NCBI GenBank assembly: GCA_964453215.1
Contig: CAYVRR010000055.1
Span: 1-13,803, forward strand
Reading direction: 5' to 3'
Source of the DNA: SABI01 sp964453215
GTDB taxonomy: Bacteria > Spirochaetota > Spirochaetia > Sphaerochaetales > Sphaerochaetaceae
DNA length: 13,803 nt
Shown here: piece after piece, positions 1-8,600 of the stretch
Numbering within the stretch: the first letter of the stretch is position 1
Layout of the letters: every line of letters starts with the position of its first letter
The notes under the pieces: generated by a model
Told to the model about the DNA's origin: nothing
The model's input: only the letters and a program-made list of their open reading frames with translations
The model's database searches: none
Made by a program: the position numbers and the translations under genes

Positions 1-3
1 AAA

Positions 4-8
4 AGGAG
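4..8 (+). promoter_or_regulatory. Shine-Dalgarno site deciding the GTG start of rtcB
   Basis: AGGAG ends five bases before the GTG at 14-16. It supports this non-ATG start, which also gives the N-terminus expected for the family. Confidence 0.7.
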
Positions 9-13
9 CTTTT

Positions 14-1228
14 GTGATAATCAAAGGAGCATATGGATCTGCTAAAGTCTTTGCAAAAGAGGTAGAAGATGGAGCGAAGGAGCAGATAGAGAATTTATTA
101 AACCAAGACTTTATAGAGGGTTCAACTGTAAGGATTATGCCAGATGTACATCAAGGTATGGGGTGTGTAATTGGTTTTAGTGCAGATATGGGCGATAAAG
201 TAATTCCAAACATTGTTGGAGTCGATATAGGGTGTGGAATGCTTACTGTAGAATTAGGAAAAATGAATATCAATCTGTCTCAGCTTGATACTATCATTCA
301 CAATAATATCCCTTCAGGAAGAAACACCCATTTAAAAAAAATAATTGAATTCCCCCCACTTCAAGACATAAAAATGTATCATGAGTTGCACGATATAAAG
401 AGGCTAGAAAATAGTATTGGAACCCTTGGTGGAGGAAATCACTTTATTGAAGTTGGCCTTGATAGTAAGAACAACACCTTTCTTGTAATCCACTCAGGAA
501 GCAGAAACTTAGGAACTCAAGTAGCCAGATATTATCAAAACCTCGCAATAGATTTATGTAGTGGTAAAGAAGAATATATTTCCAAGCGAGATGAAATAAT
601 TACAACTTTAACTAGAAGGGGAAAAACTAAAGAGATAAAATCTGCTTTACACCTCCTAGAAAAAGAGTACAAAGGGGTAACGCCAAAATATCCAAAAGAC
701 TTATGCTACCTAACAGGGAAATATAGGGACCAGTATTTGCATGATATGAATATTTGCCAGCAATACGCTACAGTGAATCGAGAAGTAATGGCTGATATTA
801 TCTTAAGCCATCTTCTTAAAAGAAACCTAGAGGAATTTCACCATTTCCACACTATTCACAATTATATTAATTTTAAAGATAATATAATCCGTAAAGGAGC
901 TATTTCAGCTTATTTAGGAGAGAAAGTCCTTATTCCTATCAATATGAGAGATGGTTCAATTTTGGCTATAGGAAAAGGTAATAAAGAGTGGAACTACTCA
1001 GCACCACATGGAGCAGGAAGGGTTTTAAGTCGAACTGAAGCTAAAAAGCAGTTAAACCTCGCAACATTTAAACGCAGCATGAAAGGTGTTTACTCTACTT
1101 CAATACATAAAGGGACGCTAGATGAAAGTCCGTTAGTTTATAAGCCTATTTCAGAAATCCTCGACTCTATTGGTGATACTGTAGAAGTTGTAGATATCAT
1201 AAAACCAATTTATAACTATAAAGCGTAG
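14..1228 (+). CDS. rtcB: RtcB-family RNA-splicing/repair ligase
   Basis: RtcB ligases join RNA 2',3'-cyclic phosphate (or 3'-phosphate) ends to 5'-OH ends using GTP and Mn2+, in tRNA splicing or repair of nuclease-cut RNA in the cytoplasm. The 404-residue product has the family's usual length (about 408 in E. coli). Visible motifs are MPDVHQG at residues 42-48, VGVDIGCGM at 68-76 with the metal-binding Asp71 and Cys74, GGGNHF at 139-144, HSGSRN at 160-165, and HGAGR at 332-336. That last histidine lies at the same distance from the C-terminus as the guanylylated His337 of E. coli RtcB. The start is GTG at 14, preceded by AGGAG at 4-8; no ATG start fits better. The gene is convergent with pcm, 33 bases away, and whatever precedes it lies outside the window. 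No RtcA or archease partner is visible. All key residues appear present, so it is probably active; its physiological RNA target cannot be told from sequence. Confidence 0.95.
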   Translation: MIIKGAYGSAKVFAKEVEDGAKEQIENLLNQDFIEGSTVRIMPDVHQGMGCVIGFSADMGDKVIPNIVGVDIGCGMLTVELGKMNINLSQLDTIIHNNIPSGRNTHLKKIIEFPPLQDIKMYHELHDIKRLENSIGTLGGGNHFIEVGLDSKNNTFLVIHSGSRNLGTQVARYYQNLAIDLCSGKEEYISKRDEIITTLTRRGKTKEIKSALHLLEKEYKGVTPKYPKDLCYLTGKYRDQYLHDMNICQQYATVNREVMADIILSHLLKRNLEEFHHFHTIHNYINFKDNIIRKGAISAYLGEKVLIPINMRDGSILAIGKGNKEWNYSAPHGAGRVLSRTEAKKQLNLATFKRSMKGVYSTSIHKGTLDESPLVYKPISEILDSIGDTVEVVDIIKPIYNYKA

Positions 1229-1261
1229 AGAACTCTTGGGTACTTACATCTATATCATTGA

Positions 1262-1837
1262 TTAGTACTCACCTATTAATCTCACAAATCTTACCTTTGC
1301 CAGAGATTTTTTCTCAATATTCCCCTTCCCATCTTTCTTAATACGAAGAAGATCTTGCACATCATCATGTCCAACAGGAATTACCATGATTCCATGTGGT
1401 GCCAATTGCTCGATTAATTCTTTAGGCATCTTTGTTGCAGAGGCTGTTACCATGATGCGCTCATATGGAGCATGTTCTTTCCAACCTAAAGAGCCATCTC
1501 CTAATAAGAATTCTATGTTTGTATACCCCGCAATATTAAGCTTCTCAATTGCCTTTAGATGCAACGCTTCAATTCTTTCAACGGTGTATACTTTTTTCGC
1601 AGCTTTTGCTAATAATGCCGTTTGATACCCCGAGCCAGTTCCAATCTCTAGAACTCTATGTTCAGGATGAATCTGTAATGACAATGTCATTTCTAACACC
1701 AAACTTGGTTGTGATATCGTCTGCCCATACCCTATTTGAAAAGGGCTATCGATATGAGCATGTTCTTTATCAAAATCCATAAAATAACTTCTATCTAACT
1801 CTTCATAATACGTTACTATTCTTTCTCTTGTATTCAT
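1262..1837 (-). CDS. pcm: Protein-L-isoaspartate O-methyltransferase
   Basis: The enzyme uses S-adenosylmethionine to methylate isoaspartyl residues in aged proteins, starting their repair in the cytoplasm. The 191-residue product is close to the usual length of about 200. It has the family's substrate-loop motif IGYGQTISQP at residues 35-44, the SAM-binding motif I LEIGTGSGY at 63-71, an acidic motif II end VYTVER at 83-88, GDGSLGW at 113-119, and TASATKMP at 131-138, where most PCMTs read TAAxxxxP. The ATG at 1837 gives a normal N-terminus. The ribosome site is weak: AAAGGTAGAG lies about ten bases upstream on the minus strand. The gene is convergent with rtcB and divergent from the flavin reductase gene. 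Homologues that methylate other substrates share the fold, but the IGYGQTIS motif makes PCMT by far the best call. Confidence 0.93.
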   Translation of the reverse strand: MNTRERIVTYYEELDRSYFMDFDKEHAHIDSPFQIGYGQTISQPSLVLEMTLSLQIHPEHRVLEIGTGSGYQTALLAKAAKKVYTVERIEALHLKAIEKLNIAGYTNIEFLLGDGSLGWKEHAPYERIMVTASATKMPKELIEQLAPHGIMVIPVGHDDVQDLLRIKKDGKGNIEKKSLAKVRFVRLIGEY

Positions 1838-2088
1838 AACCTACTCTACCTTTAGCATTATCATATCACATTATGCACACTATGTATTATAAAGAACATC
1901 AAGTGTGGGGTTAGAGTAATGTACGTATAGAGTCGTTTTAGTCCATCATAGAAAAGAAACTTCAGTTCCTTATTGATAATGGTAGCATACCTACTAGAAT
2001 GAACAATAATCTCCACATCTTTTATCTAAAAAACTCTCTGCATCAAACAGGAATCTATTAAAAGGTTAAAGACTTCATATGAAAGAGA

Positions 2089-2097
2089 TGATATAAT
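2089..2097 (+). promoter_or_regulatory. Possible extended -10 promoter element
   Basis: TGATATAAT is a perfect match to the TGnTATAAT extended -10 consensus. No good -35 hexamer lies 16-18 bases upstream, which is tolerated by extended -10 promoters. If used, it would give the flavin reductase mRNA a leader of about 145 bases. Confidence 0.35.
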
Positions 2098-2235
2098 CAT
2101 GAGTGAAATAGTAGATATTTCATTCATAAAATTCATATAGGCAACATAGGAACCTACTTTTTTTTGTTTAATTCAGCCTTATGCGAAGACTTCATTGATA
2201 CAGCAAGATGCAAATTGATTATGTATATTATGTAC

Positions 2236-2244
2236 AAAGGGGGG
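2236..2244 (+). promoter_or_regulatory. Strong ribosome binding site of the flavin reductase gene
   Basis: AAAGGGGGG ends five bases before the ATG at 2250. It selects this ATG over an out-of-frame ATG at 2246. Confidence 0.7.
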
Positions 2245-2249
2245 TATGA

Positions 2250-3173
2250 ATGAGCAGCTATGAACTTCTTCGTATTGTAGATAACTTTTATCAGACATCG
2301 TTATTTTTTCCCATGCCGACGGTTATTGTTAGTACCCTATGCGACGATGGGATGACTACTTTAGGCCCCTATTCCTTAGTGCAACCTTATTATGTAGCAG
2401 GAAAGGATTACTATGCCATGCTTTTATGTTGTCGAAATTCATCAAACACTGCGCAAAATATTCTAACTAACGGGAAATGTGCCCTCAATTTCATCACGGA
2501 TAAAGCAAAGAATTTCAAAGAAGCGGTAAAACTCTCTTGGCCAGGTGATACACCTCAAGAAAAAATGCCTCGATGTAATTTTAAACTTGAAAAAAGTTTA
2601 CTTGAAGAGCAAAATCCTCACGAGAAACGACCATATATCCTCACACATGCAATACAAGTTATTGAGTGTACATGGATGCGCGAGTTAGAAGGAGCTGACA
2701 AAGATTTACCAGGTCAATTAGATGGATACGAAGGTCCTTTCCATGACTTCAATGGGATTACAAGCAAATTTGGAGCACATTTTATTCTTCGAATCGATAA
2801 CATCTTAATGAAGGAAAAGTATAAAAAAGCAATTATTAATGGAATTAAAGCAAAGGATTTTCCAAATCTTCCAATAGACTATGGATATCGAGATAGTACA
2901 TATTTTTGGTACCATCGTAAATCTCGCATGAAATCAGTCCTGTTACCAATGCGTAAGGGAACGCTTGAATCAGTTCGATATGCAGCAGAACGTGCTGATG
3001 ATAGAATAAAATTTACCGATGAAGCTCTCATGGCCATTCTTGGAGTACCAAGAGTGTTTTTAGCATTGGTATTGAAAGGAAGTATCGATTGGGCGAGAGA
3101 GAATAAAGTAGAGCTAATTACCAAAGAGCACATGAAAATCATTCAAGACAAACGTTCCAAGGAGAAAACATAG
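2250..3173 (+). CDS. Flavin reductase-like FMN-binding protein with a PCP_red-like C-terminal domain
   Basis: The 307-residue protein begins with a flavin reductase-like split-barrel domain, roughly residues 15-200. Its PMPTVIVSTL (residues 21-30), TTLGPYSLVQP (36-46) and SSNTAQNILTNGKCALNFI (64-82) resemble the FMN-binding core that lets such proteins bind FMN and pass electrons from NAD(P)H. The last 55 residues (253-307) contain FTDEALMAILGVPRVF and IDWARENKVELITKEHM. They resemble the PCP_red domain (PF08369 type), a short helical module with an EAxxxLxxxP core and a following helix ending in an Ala-Arg-Glu and Ile-Thr motif. That part is recognised by eye only. The substrate is unknown. 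A cytoplasmic location is likely, as no signal peptide or membrane helix is visible. It stands alone, with only a degraded reading frame 16 bases behind it. The split-barrel call is firm; the C-terminal domain call is moderate. Confidence 0.8.
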   Translation: MSSYELLRIVDNFYQTSLFFPMPTVIVSTLCDDGMTTLGPYSLVQPYYVAGKDYYAMLLCCRNSSNTAQNILTNGKCALNFITDKAKNFKEAVKLSWPGDTPQEKMPRCNFKLEKSLLEEQNPHEKRPYILTHAIQVIECTWMRELEGADKDLPGQLDGYEGPFHDFNGITSKFGAHFILRIDNILMKEKYKKAIINGIKAKDFPNLPIDYGYRDSTYFWYHRKSRMKSVLLPMRKGTLESVRYAAERADDRIKFTDEALMAILGVPRVFLALVLKGSIDWARENKVELITKEHMKIIQDKRSKEKT

Positions 3174-3189
3174 CATAAAGCAAAATACG

Positions 3190-3336
3190 ATGAAAGTAGT
3201 TCTTATAGGTGCTTATGGTAATTTAAGAATAGATATTTTTATGCTTTTCTTAAAAAAACAACACCCCAAGCACTATCTTCTCTACACCACTGTATCATCT
3301 AAATATACAATAATGATTTCATTTCCTGATAGCTAA
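3190..3336 (+). pseudogene. Remnant N-terminus of a Rossmann-fold NAD(P)-binding protein
   Basis: A 48-codon frame starts with ATG at 3190 and stops with TAA at 3334-3336. Its product begins MKVVLIGAYGNL, a textbook first strand and glycine-rich turn of an NAD(P)-binding Rossmann fold, followed by an amphipathic stretch (IDIFMLFLKKQH) where the first helix belongs. The third glycine of the GxxGxxG pattern is replaced by Arg13. The frame ends long before a working domain could form. There is no clear Shine-Dalgarno site. It lies 16 bases behind the flavin reductase gene, so it may once have been the second gene of that operon. A chance small ORF, or a real 48-residue peptide, cannot be excluded. 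Confidence 0.4.
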
Positions 3337-3631
3337 GATTATAAAAGCTATTCTAGAAGTAATTTTTACTTTGAATTATACTCTGTAAAATTAATTAAAA
3401 TCTATCATATCATCTATTGATATGGAAGATTATTTTCTTTAGTAACTTTAAAAATACATCAATGCTCTTTTTAGAAAGAGAACATAAAGTAAAGGGAAGC
3501 CTATATCCTACATTACCTACAATTGACGTAATTTCTTTTTATCAAAAAGGTGTGGTCTTAATTGCATTAAACTCTCAATGTTTATATCCAACTTTAGTTG
3601 TATTGTGAGTCTATTGGTGATACGGTAAGCT
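3337..3631. other. Intergenic region upstream of the jet operon
   Basis: This AT-rich stretch has no convincing gene and must contain the promoter of jetABCD. I find no strong -35/-10 pair: TTGACG at 3523-3528 has no good -10 at normal spacing, and TATATC near 3583 has only a poor TTGCAT partner. Small dyads lie at 3465-3480 (CTCTTT, TTAG, AAAGAG) and 3558-3570 (TTAAT, TGC, ATTAA). The second is a possible operator half-site pair but is short. At 3607-3627 there are 21 bases that match the 3' part of rtcB at 19 positions (see findings). Confidence 0.5.
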
Positions 3632-5098
3632 ATGCCATTTGATTTCTATGACCTAGTAAATAAAAAGAAAATACATCCCTCTTGGAAGTTAATGAGTGCA
3701 GATAATGCACCCCTCATCATTGCTTTTTTTGATAGTGTGTTTCGCGAGAAGGGGGTAAGACAAATTGGTGAATATGACCTTATCCAAAAGTTAGATGATT
3801 TTTTGTATGACCTCACTGATGGAAAAGATGAGTCACTCTTTCCAAAATCTGCAAGTGAGTATCTTGATGACTGGACACATGCTGAAAAAGGGTGGCTAAG
3901 AAAATTTTACCCACCTGGTGATGACATCCCCCACTATGAACTAACTAGTGGCAGTGAAAACGTTTTACAATGGATTGATTCACTTGCAACTCGTCGTTTC
4001 ATCGGCACTGAAAGTCGCCTACAAACCTGCTTTGATCTCTTAAACCAGATTGTTCAAGGAGTGGAGACTGATGTTGATGTGAGAATTCAAGAACTTCAAG
4101 AAAAAAGAGCCCACATAGATAAAGAAATTGAACGCATTGCATCTGGGGAAGTTCCCATGATGAACCAGCGACAAGTAAGAGAGCGGTTTATGCAGTTCAA
4201 GCACATAGCGCGAGATTTACGAAGTGACTTCACCGCAGTACAAGGGAATTTTCGGGAACTAGATCGAGATATCAGAGAAGAGATTGCCAATTGGGATGGA
4301 AAAAAGAGCGAACTACTTGAACACTTTTTTGGAGACCATAACAGAATCACTAACTCAGATGAAGGGATGAGCTTTCGAGCATTTTGGGACTTCATCATGT
4401 CACCAAATAGCCAAGAGAGACTCTCTAAGCAACTCGATAGAGTCTTTGATTTAGAAGAACTTGGGGAGTTAAGAGAAGATAACACCTTACGAAGAATCCA
4501 CTTTGACTGGATTGATGCTGGAGAGAAAACTCAGCGTACTGTTGCTCGTCTTTCAAAACAGCTCCATCGTTTTCTCGATGACCGAGTTATTCTTGAAAAT
4601 AGAAGAATCACAGAAATACTTGATAACATTGAGAAAAAAGCTTATGTGGTGAAGAGCCATAACTTAAGTGGCACCTGGATGGAAGTAGAAGAGTCAAAGG
4701 TCAATATAAACCTCCCTATGGAAAGACCCCTCTTTTCTCCACCACGAGGTCAAGATTTAGTATCAACAATAGAACTTGATGATGAACAAGAGATAGATAC
4801 CTCTGGGCTCTTTGATCTAATATATATTGACACTGAAAGACTCTATAAGAATATTAAAGATGCATTAAAAGAGAAAAGCCAGGTTCGTCTTGATGAGCTA
4901 CTGCAAACATATCCACTCAAGATGGGACTTTCAGAACTAATCACCTACCTCCATATTGCACAAGAAGATTCCTTTGCATCAGTGTCAGAAGATATAAAAG
5001 ATCATATAAGTTGGGTGAGTGAAGAAGGTACAATTCGTAAGGCACACTTCCCTCGGGTAATCTTTACACATAGGAGCACACATGGATCAAATCGATAG
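3632..5098 (+). CDS. jetA: Wadjet type I subunit JetA (DUF3375, MukF-like kleisin)
   Basis: JetA is the kleisin of the Wadjet SMC complex. It bridges the two JetC ATPase heads and carries JetB, helping load the complex on plasmid DNA. The 488-residue protein shows the DUF3375 start, with DLVNKKKIHPSW (residues 7-18) and DNAPLIIAFF (24-33), then LATRRFIGTESRL at about 118-130. A charged coiled-coil stretch covers about 150-225, where MukF-type proteins have their helical middle. The end, with VSEEGTIRKAHFPRVIF, is also typical. The ATG at 3632 is the first start after an in-frame TAA at 3626-3628 and gives a full N-terminus, yet no good Shine-Dalgarno site precedes it, only GGTAAG. It is the first gene of a four-gene operon and overlaps jetB by 17 bases. 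No truncation or frameshift is visible. The assignment rests on protein pattern and on the fixed order of the four genes. Confidence 0.93.
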   Translation: MPFDFYDLVNKKKIHPSWKLMSADNAPLIIAFFDSVFREKGVRQIGEYDLIQKLDDFLYDLTDGKDESLFPKSASEYLDDWTHAEKGWLRKFYPPGDDIPHYELTSGSENVLQWIDSLATRRFIGTESRLQTCFDLLNQIVQGVETDVDVRIQELQEKRAHIDKEIERIASGEVPMMNQRQVRERFMQFKHIARDLRSDFTAVQGNFRELDRDIREEIANWDGKKSELLEHFFGDHNRITNSDEGMSFRAFWDFIMSPNSQERLSKQLDRVFDLEELGELREDNTLRRIHFDWIDAGEKTQRTVARLSKQLHRFLDDRVILENRRITEILDNIEKKAYVVKSHNLSGTWMEVEESKVNINLPMERPLFSPPRGQDLVSTIELDDEQEIDTSGLFDLIYIDTERLYKNIKDALKEKSQVRLDELLQTYPLKMGLSELITYLHIAQEDSFASVSEDIKDHISWVSEEGTIRKAHFPRVIFTHRSTHGSNR

Positions 5099-5672
5099 TG
5101 AGAACATCTCTCAAGTGGTAATCCACTTGATGAAGGGAATTCTCTATAAAGAAGAAAAACCTAAAATTTGGGAATCTTTAGAGCGCTTAGAAGGCCCTGT
5201 AAAAGATTATCTCTCTGTTATAAATCTCAATCTCATGATATTTGAGAGTGATGGGTTTGCCTATCTGACAAGTAAAGAACAAGAAGAGGGGGACTCCTCT
5301 TTGCCCCAAATTATGGCACGTAGACCCCTTTCTTATCCTGTAAGTCTTATTTTAGCATTGCTACGAAGAAAGCTCACAGAGCATGATACCTATTCAAGTG
5401 AACCAAGGCTTATCATTGAAGTAAATGAACTAGCAAATATAATTTCATCATTCTTTCCATCTAGCAACAATGAAGTGAAAGTACTAAAAAAACTCAATAG
5501 TCACCTACAGCGTATTCAGGAATTAGGTTTTATTAGATTTTTAGATGTGAAGAAAGAAAAGTTTGAGGTAAAACGAATCCTCAAAGCCTATATTGATGCT
5601 CAATGGCTTCATGACTTTGATCAAAAATTAGGGGAGTATATAAGCAACAATTCAGGAGATGATGATGTTTGA
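5082..5672 (+). CDS. jetB: Wadjet type I subunit JetB (DUF4194, MukE-like)
   Basis: JetB is the small winged-helix (KITE-like) subunit that binds JetA and helps contact DNA in the JetABC motor. The 196-residue product has the DUF4194 layout: IWESLERLEGPVKDYLSVIN at residues 29-48, LMIFESDGFAYL at 51-62, and RRPLSYPVSLILALLRRKL at 80-98. A second half reads LNSHLQRIQELGFIRF, like a winged-helix recognition region. The ATG at 5082 has TAGGAG at 5071-5076 with normal spacing, inside the end of jetA, so translation is probably coupled to jetA. The gene ends inside the start of jetC. The length is normal for the family and no lesion is seen. By itself the protein is poorly conserved; its place between jetA and jetC makes the call secure. 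Confidence 0.9.
   Translation: MDQIDSENISQVVIHLMKGILYKEEKPKIWESLERLEGPVKDYLSVINLNLMIFESDGFAYLTSKEQEEGDSSLPQIMARRPLSYPVSLILALLRRKLTEHDTYSSEPRLIIEVNELANIISSFFPSSNNEVKVLKKLNSHLQRIQELGFIRFLDVKKEKFEVKRILKAYIDAQWLHDFDQKLGEYISNNSGDDDV
5654..5667 (+). promoter_or_regulatory. Ribosome binding site and triple ATG start of jetC
   Basis: AGGAG at 5654-5658 is followed directly by ATGATGATG. Normal Shine-Dalgarno spacing favours initiation at 5665. The last five codons of jetB run through this site, so the two genes are probably translationally coupled. Confidence 0.6.
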
Positions 5673-8600
5673 TGGTTTTTTTGAGTTCGCTGAAGATGAT
5701 AGCCTCGCTGGCTTTAGACTCTCTCTGGTAGAAGTATATAATTGGGGAACATTTCATAATAAAATTGTTTCCCTACCCCTCAATGGGAAAAATTGTCTTC
5801 TTACCGGAGATATAGGTTCGGGTAAATCAACTCTAGTTGATGCAATTACAACGCTTCTGGTTCCCTCCCACCGCGTTGCTTACAATAAGGCGGCTGGAGC
5901 TGAATATAAAGAGCGCTCTTTAAGATCTTATGTACTGGGCTACTATAAATCAGAGCGAAGTGATGGTGGCTACACGACCAAACCTGTTCCTTTGAGAGAA
6001 GCTGGAACCTCTTATTCAGTTATCCTAGGAATCTTTTATAACCAAGCACTTTCACAAACTGTCTCTCTCGCTCAAGTCTTTTATCAAAAGGATTCGGGTG
6101 GACAACCAGATAGATTTTTTATTGTAGCTGATAGCAATTTATCAATCCAAGAAGATTTTTCTGATTTTGGTAAAGAGATATCAGCTCTCAAAAGACGATT
6201 GAAAAAAGAAGAAACTATAGAAGTATATCAAAATTTCCCAGAGTATGGCGCTGCATTTCGTAGACGCTTTGGTTTAAAAAATGAACAGGCACTAGAACTT
6301 TTTCACCAGACAGTTTCCCTTAAAACAGTAGGTAATCTTACATCCTTTGTTCAAGACCATATGCTCGAGTCATTTGATGCAACTACCCCTATTAACAACC
6401 TCATAGAGCACTTTGAAGACCTAGATAAGTCTCATAATGCAATATTACGGGCAAAAAAACAAATCCAGAGCCTTACACCTCTTAACTCTCATCTTAACAA
6501 CTACCACACACTAGATAAGGAAATAGAAGATAAAGTTATCCTACGAGAGAGACTCACATACTACTTTGCTGAACAAAAAAGAACATTCATAACAGAGCGT
6601 CTTAATAAGGAGATTGAAACTCAACAAAAACAGAATCAAGAGTTAGAGAGTATCACCAATCATATGAACTTTTTGCAAAAGGATCGAGATGAAATCACTC
6701 AAGAAATCCTCGCAAAAGGGGGCTCCCGTCTAGAGATTCTTAGAAGTAAAAAAGAGAGTATAGAGAATGAGAAGAACTCTCGATTAAGAAGAGCACAAGA
6801 ATATGCAATTCTCCAAAAGAGGCTTGGCCTTTTTGAGGTAGATGGGATAAATCAATTTATCGACAATCAATCTGAATCTCGAAAAAAGATGATTAGTGTA
6901 ATTGATGAGCGTAATGAAACTGAAGGGAAAAAATCAGAACTTGACTATGCTCTTCGTAACTACATACAAGATAGAGATACCTTCATAACTGAAATAAACT
7001 CCCTCAAAGGGAGAAAAAGCAATATTGACCGAAAACAATTTGAAATTAGACGTAAGCTTTGTACAGATCTCTCTATAGAAGAATCAACACTCCCATTTAT
7101 AGGAGAGCTCATTGCAGTCATACCAGAACAAAGAGTGTGGGAAGGGGCTATTGAGCGAGTATTGAGATCATTTGCCCTCACCCTTTTAATTCCAGACTCA
7201 CTGTATACACGTGTCACACAATGGGTAAACTCAACTCATCTTAAGGGAAAGCTCATTTATTACCGGGTAACTGAAAAAGAGAAAAGAGAACCTAAAAAAG
7301 TTCCATGTGGTTCCATCGTTGATAAAATAGAGATTAAAAAAGAGAGTAATTACTCATCGTGGCTTGAAAATGAACTCATTAGCAGATATGGCGCTATTAT
7401 ATGTTGTGAAGAGGTAGAGGAGTTTAAACGAGTGAGTAGAGGCCTTACTCTCAGTGGGTTAATTAAAGGCAGTCCTGTTCATCATGAAAAGGATGACCGA
7501 TATGATATTCTAGACAGAAGACGGTATGTATTGGGATGGGTCAATAGTGAAAAAATAGCTAATTTAGAGGAGTTAAAGAGCCAAAAAGATGAAGAGATAG
7601 AGAAAATTGAGGCTAAAATCTTACTATTGGATGAAAAAAAAGAACTTATCGAAAACACCATTCAAGATTTGAAGAGTTTAATGAATTATGAGCATTATGA
7701 AGAGCTCGACTGGAAAACTCTTGCACAAAGAATTGAAGATATTCGCTCTGAAATAGACCACATTGAGAGCCACTCTGATATCTTAAAAAATCTCCAAGAG
7801 AGGCTTATCAACATCAACAATGCTCTAGGTAGTGAACAAAAAAAATATTCTACATCACTCATTAAAATTGGTAAAACAGAGAGTAAGATAGAAACCCTTG
7901 GTGAACTTATTACAAGTGTGGAGCACACTCTCTTAGAAAATCAGACACCCATAGAATTAATATGCACACACATTGAGCCGCTCATTCCAATATACCTAGG
8001 AGAGAAAAAACTCTCCCTTGAGGTGTGTGATTCAGCTGAACGAACCTGTAGAGAAAAGGTAATAAGTGAAATTGATGGTTCAAAAAAACGACTTGAAAGA
8101 TTACGAGACTCAATCATCTCGCTAATGGGGGATTTCAATAGGGAATACCCAACAGAAACGAGAGATATTGATCCATCAATAGAATCAGGAAAAGAGTACC
8201 AACACATCTTACACAATCTGGTGAGTGAAAATCTCCCAGAATTTGAACAGCAGTTCAAGGTGTTACTCAATGAGAATACAATTCGTGAAATAGCAAGTTT
8301 TATGGCACTGCTTAACAAGGAGAATCAACAGATCAAGGAGCGAGTAGATCAAATTAATCGCTCTCTTTATGGAATTGATTACAACAAAGATCGTTACATT
8401 CTTCTTGAAGCAATGAACACCAATGATGTAGAAATACGTACCTTCAGGCAAGAAATAAAAAGTTGTGTTGAAGGCTCCTTAGGGGGGGAAATCGACGAGC
8501 AGTATAGTGAAACAAAGTTCTTGCAAGTGAAAAAATTAATCAACCGATTTAAAGGGAGAGAGGGATATTCTGATATAGATAAAAGATGGAAGAATAAAGT

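Larger units (their letters stand above)
1838..2249. other. Intergenic region between divergent pcm and flavin reductase gene
   Basis: This stretch of 412 bases contains no convincing gene. It must hold the divergent promoters of pcm and the flavin reductase. The only sharp promoter-like element is an extended -10 at 2089-2097, listed separately. A minus-strand frame at 1864-2025 is open for 54 codons, but it has no good start codon or ribosome site and I do not recognise its translation. A run of eight T residues at 2157-2164 has no strong stem before it. Confidence 0.5.

Noticed and set aside
1240..1268. Stem GGGTACT/AGTACTC between rtcB and pcm as a terminator
   Set aside because: It contains a G-T pair, has a loop of about 15 bases, lacks a T tract and overlaps the pcm stop codon.
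1864..2025. Minus-strand frame open for 54 codons between pcm and the flavin reductase gene
   Set aside because: No usable start codon or ribosome site, and the translation resembles nothing I know.
3200..3229. Hairpin TTCTTA/TAAGAA followed by a T run as terminator of the flavin reductase gene
   Set aside because: The stem is only six A/T-rich pairs with an 18-base loop, and it lies within the Rossmann-like remnant; too weak to call.
3523..3590. Promoter for jetABCD built from TTGACG at 3523 or TTGCAT at 3562
   Set aside because: Neither hexamer has a good -10 partner at 16-18 bases.
3417..3608. 63-codon plus-strand frame upstream of jetA
   Set aside because: It starts with TTG, has no Shine-Dalgarno site, and its product shows no recognisable domain; it looks like a chance frame in intergenic sequence.
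7941..8318. 125-codon minus-strand frame inside jetC, and similar frames in jetA
   Set aside because: Antisense to coiled-coil coding sequence of confirmed Wadjet genes; leucine- and serine-rich translations are typical of such shadows.
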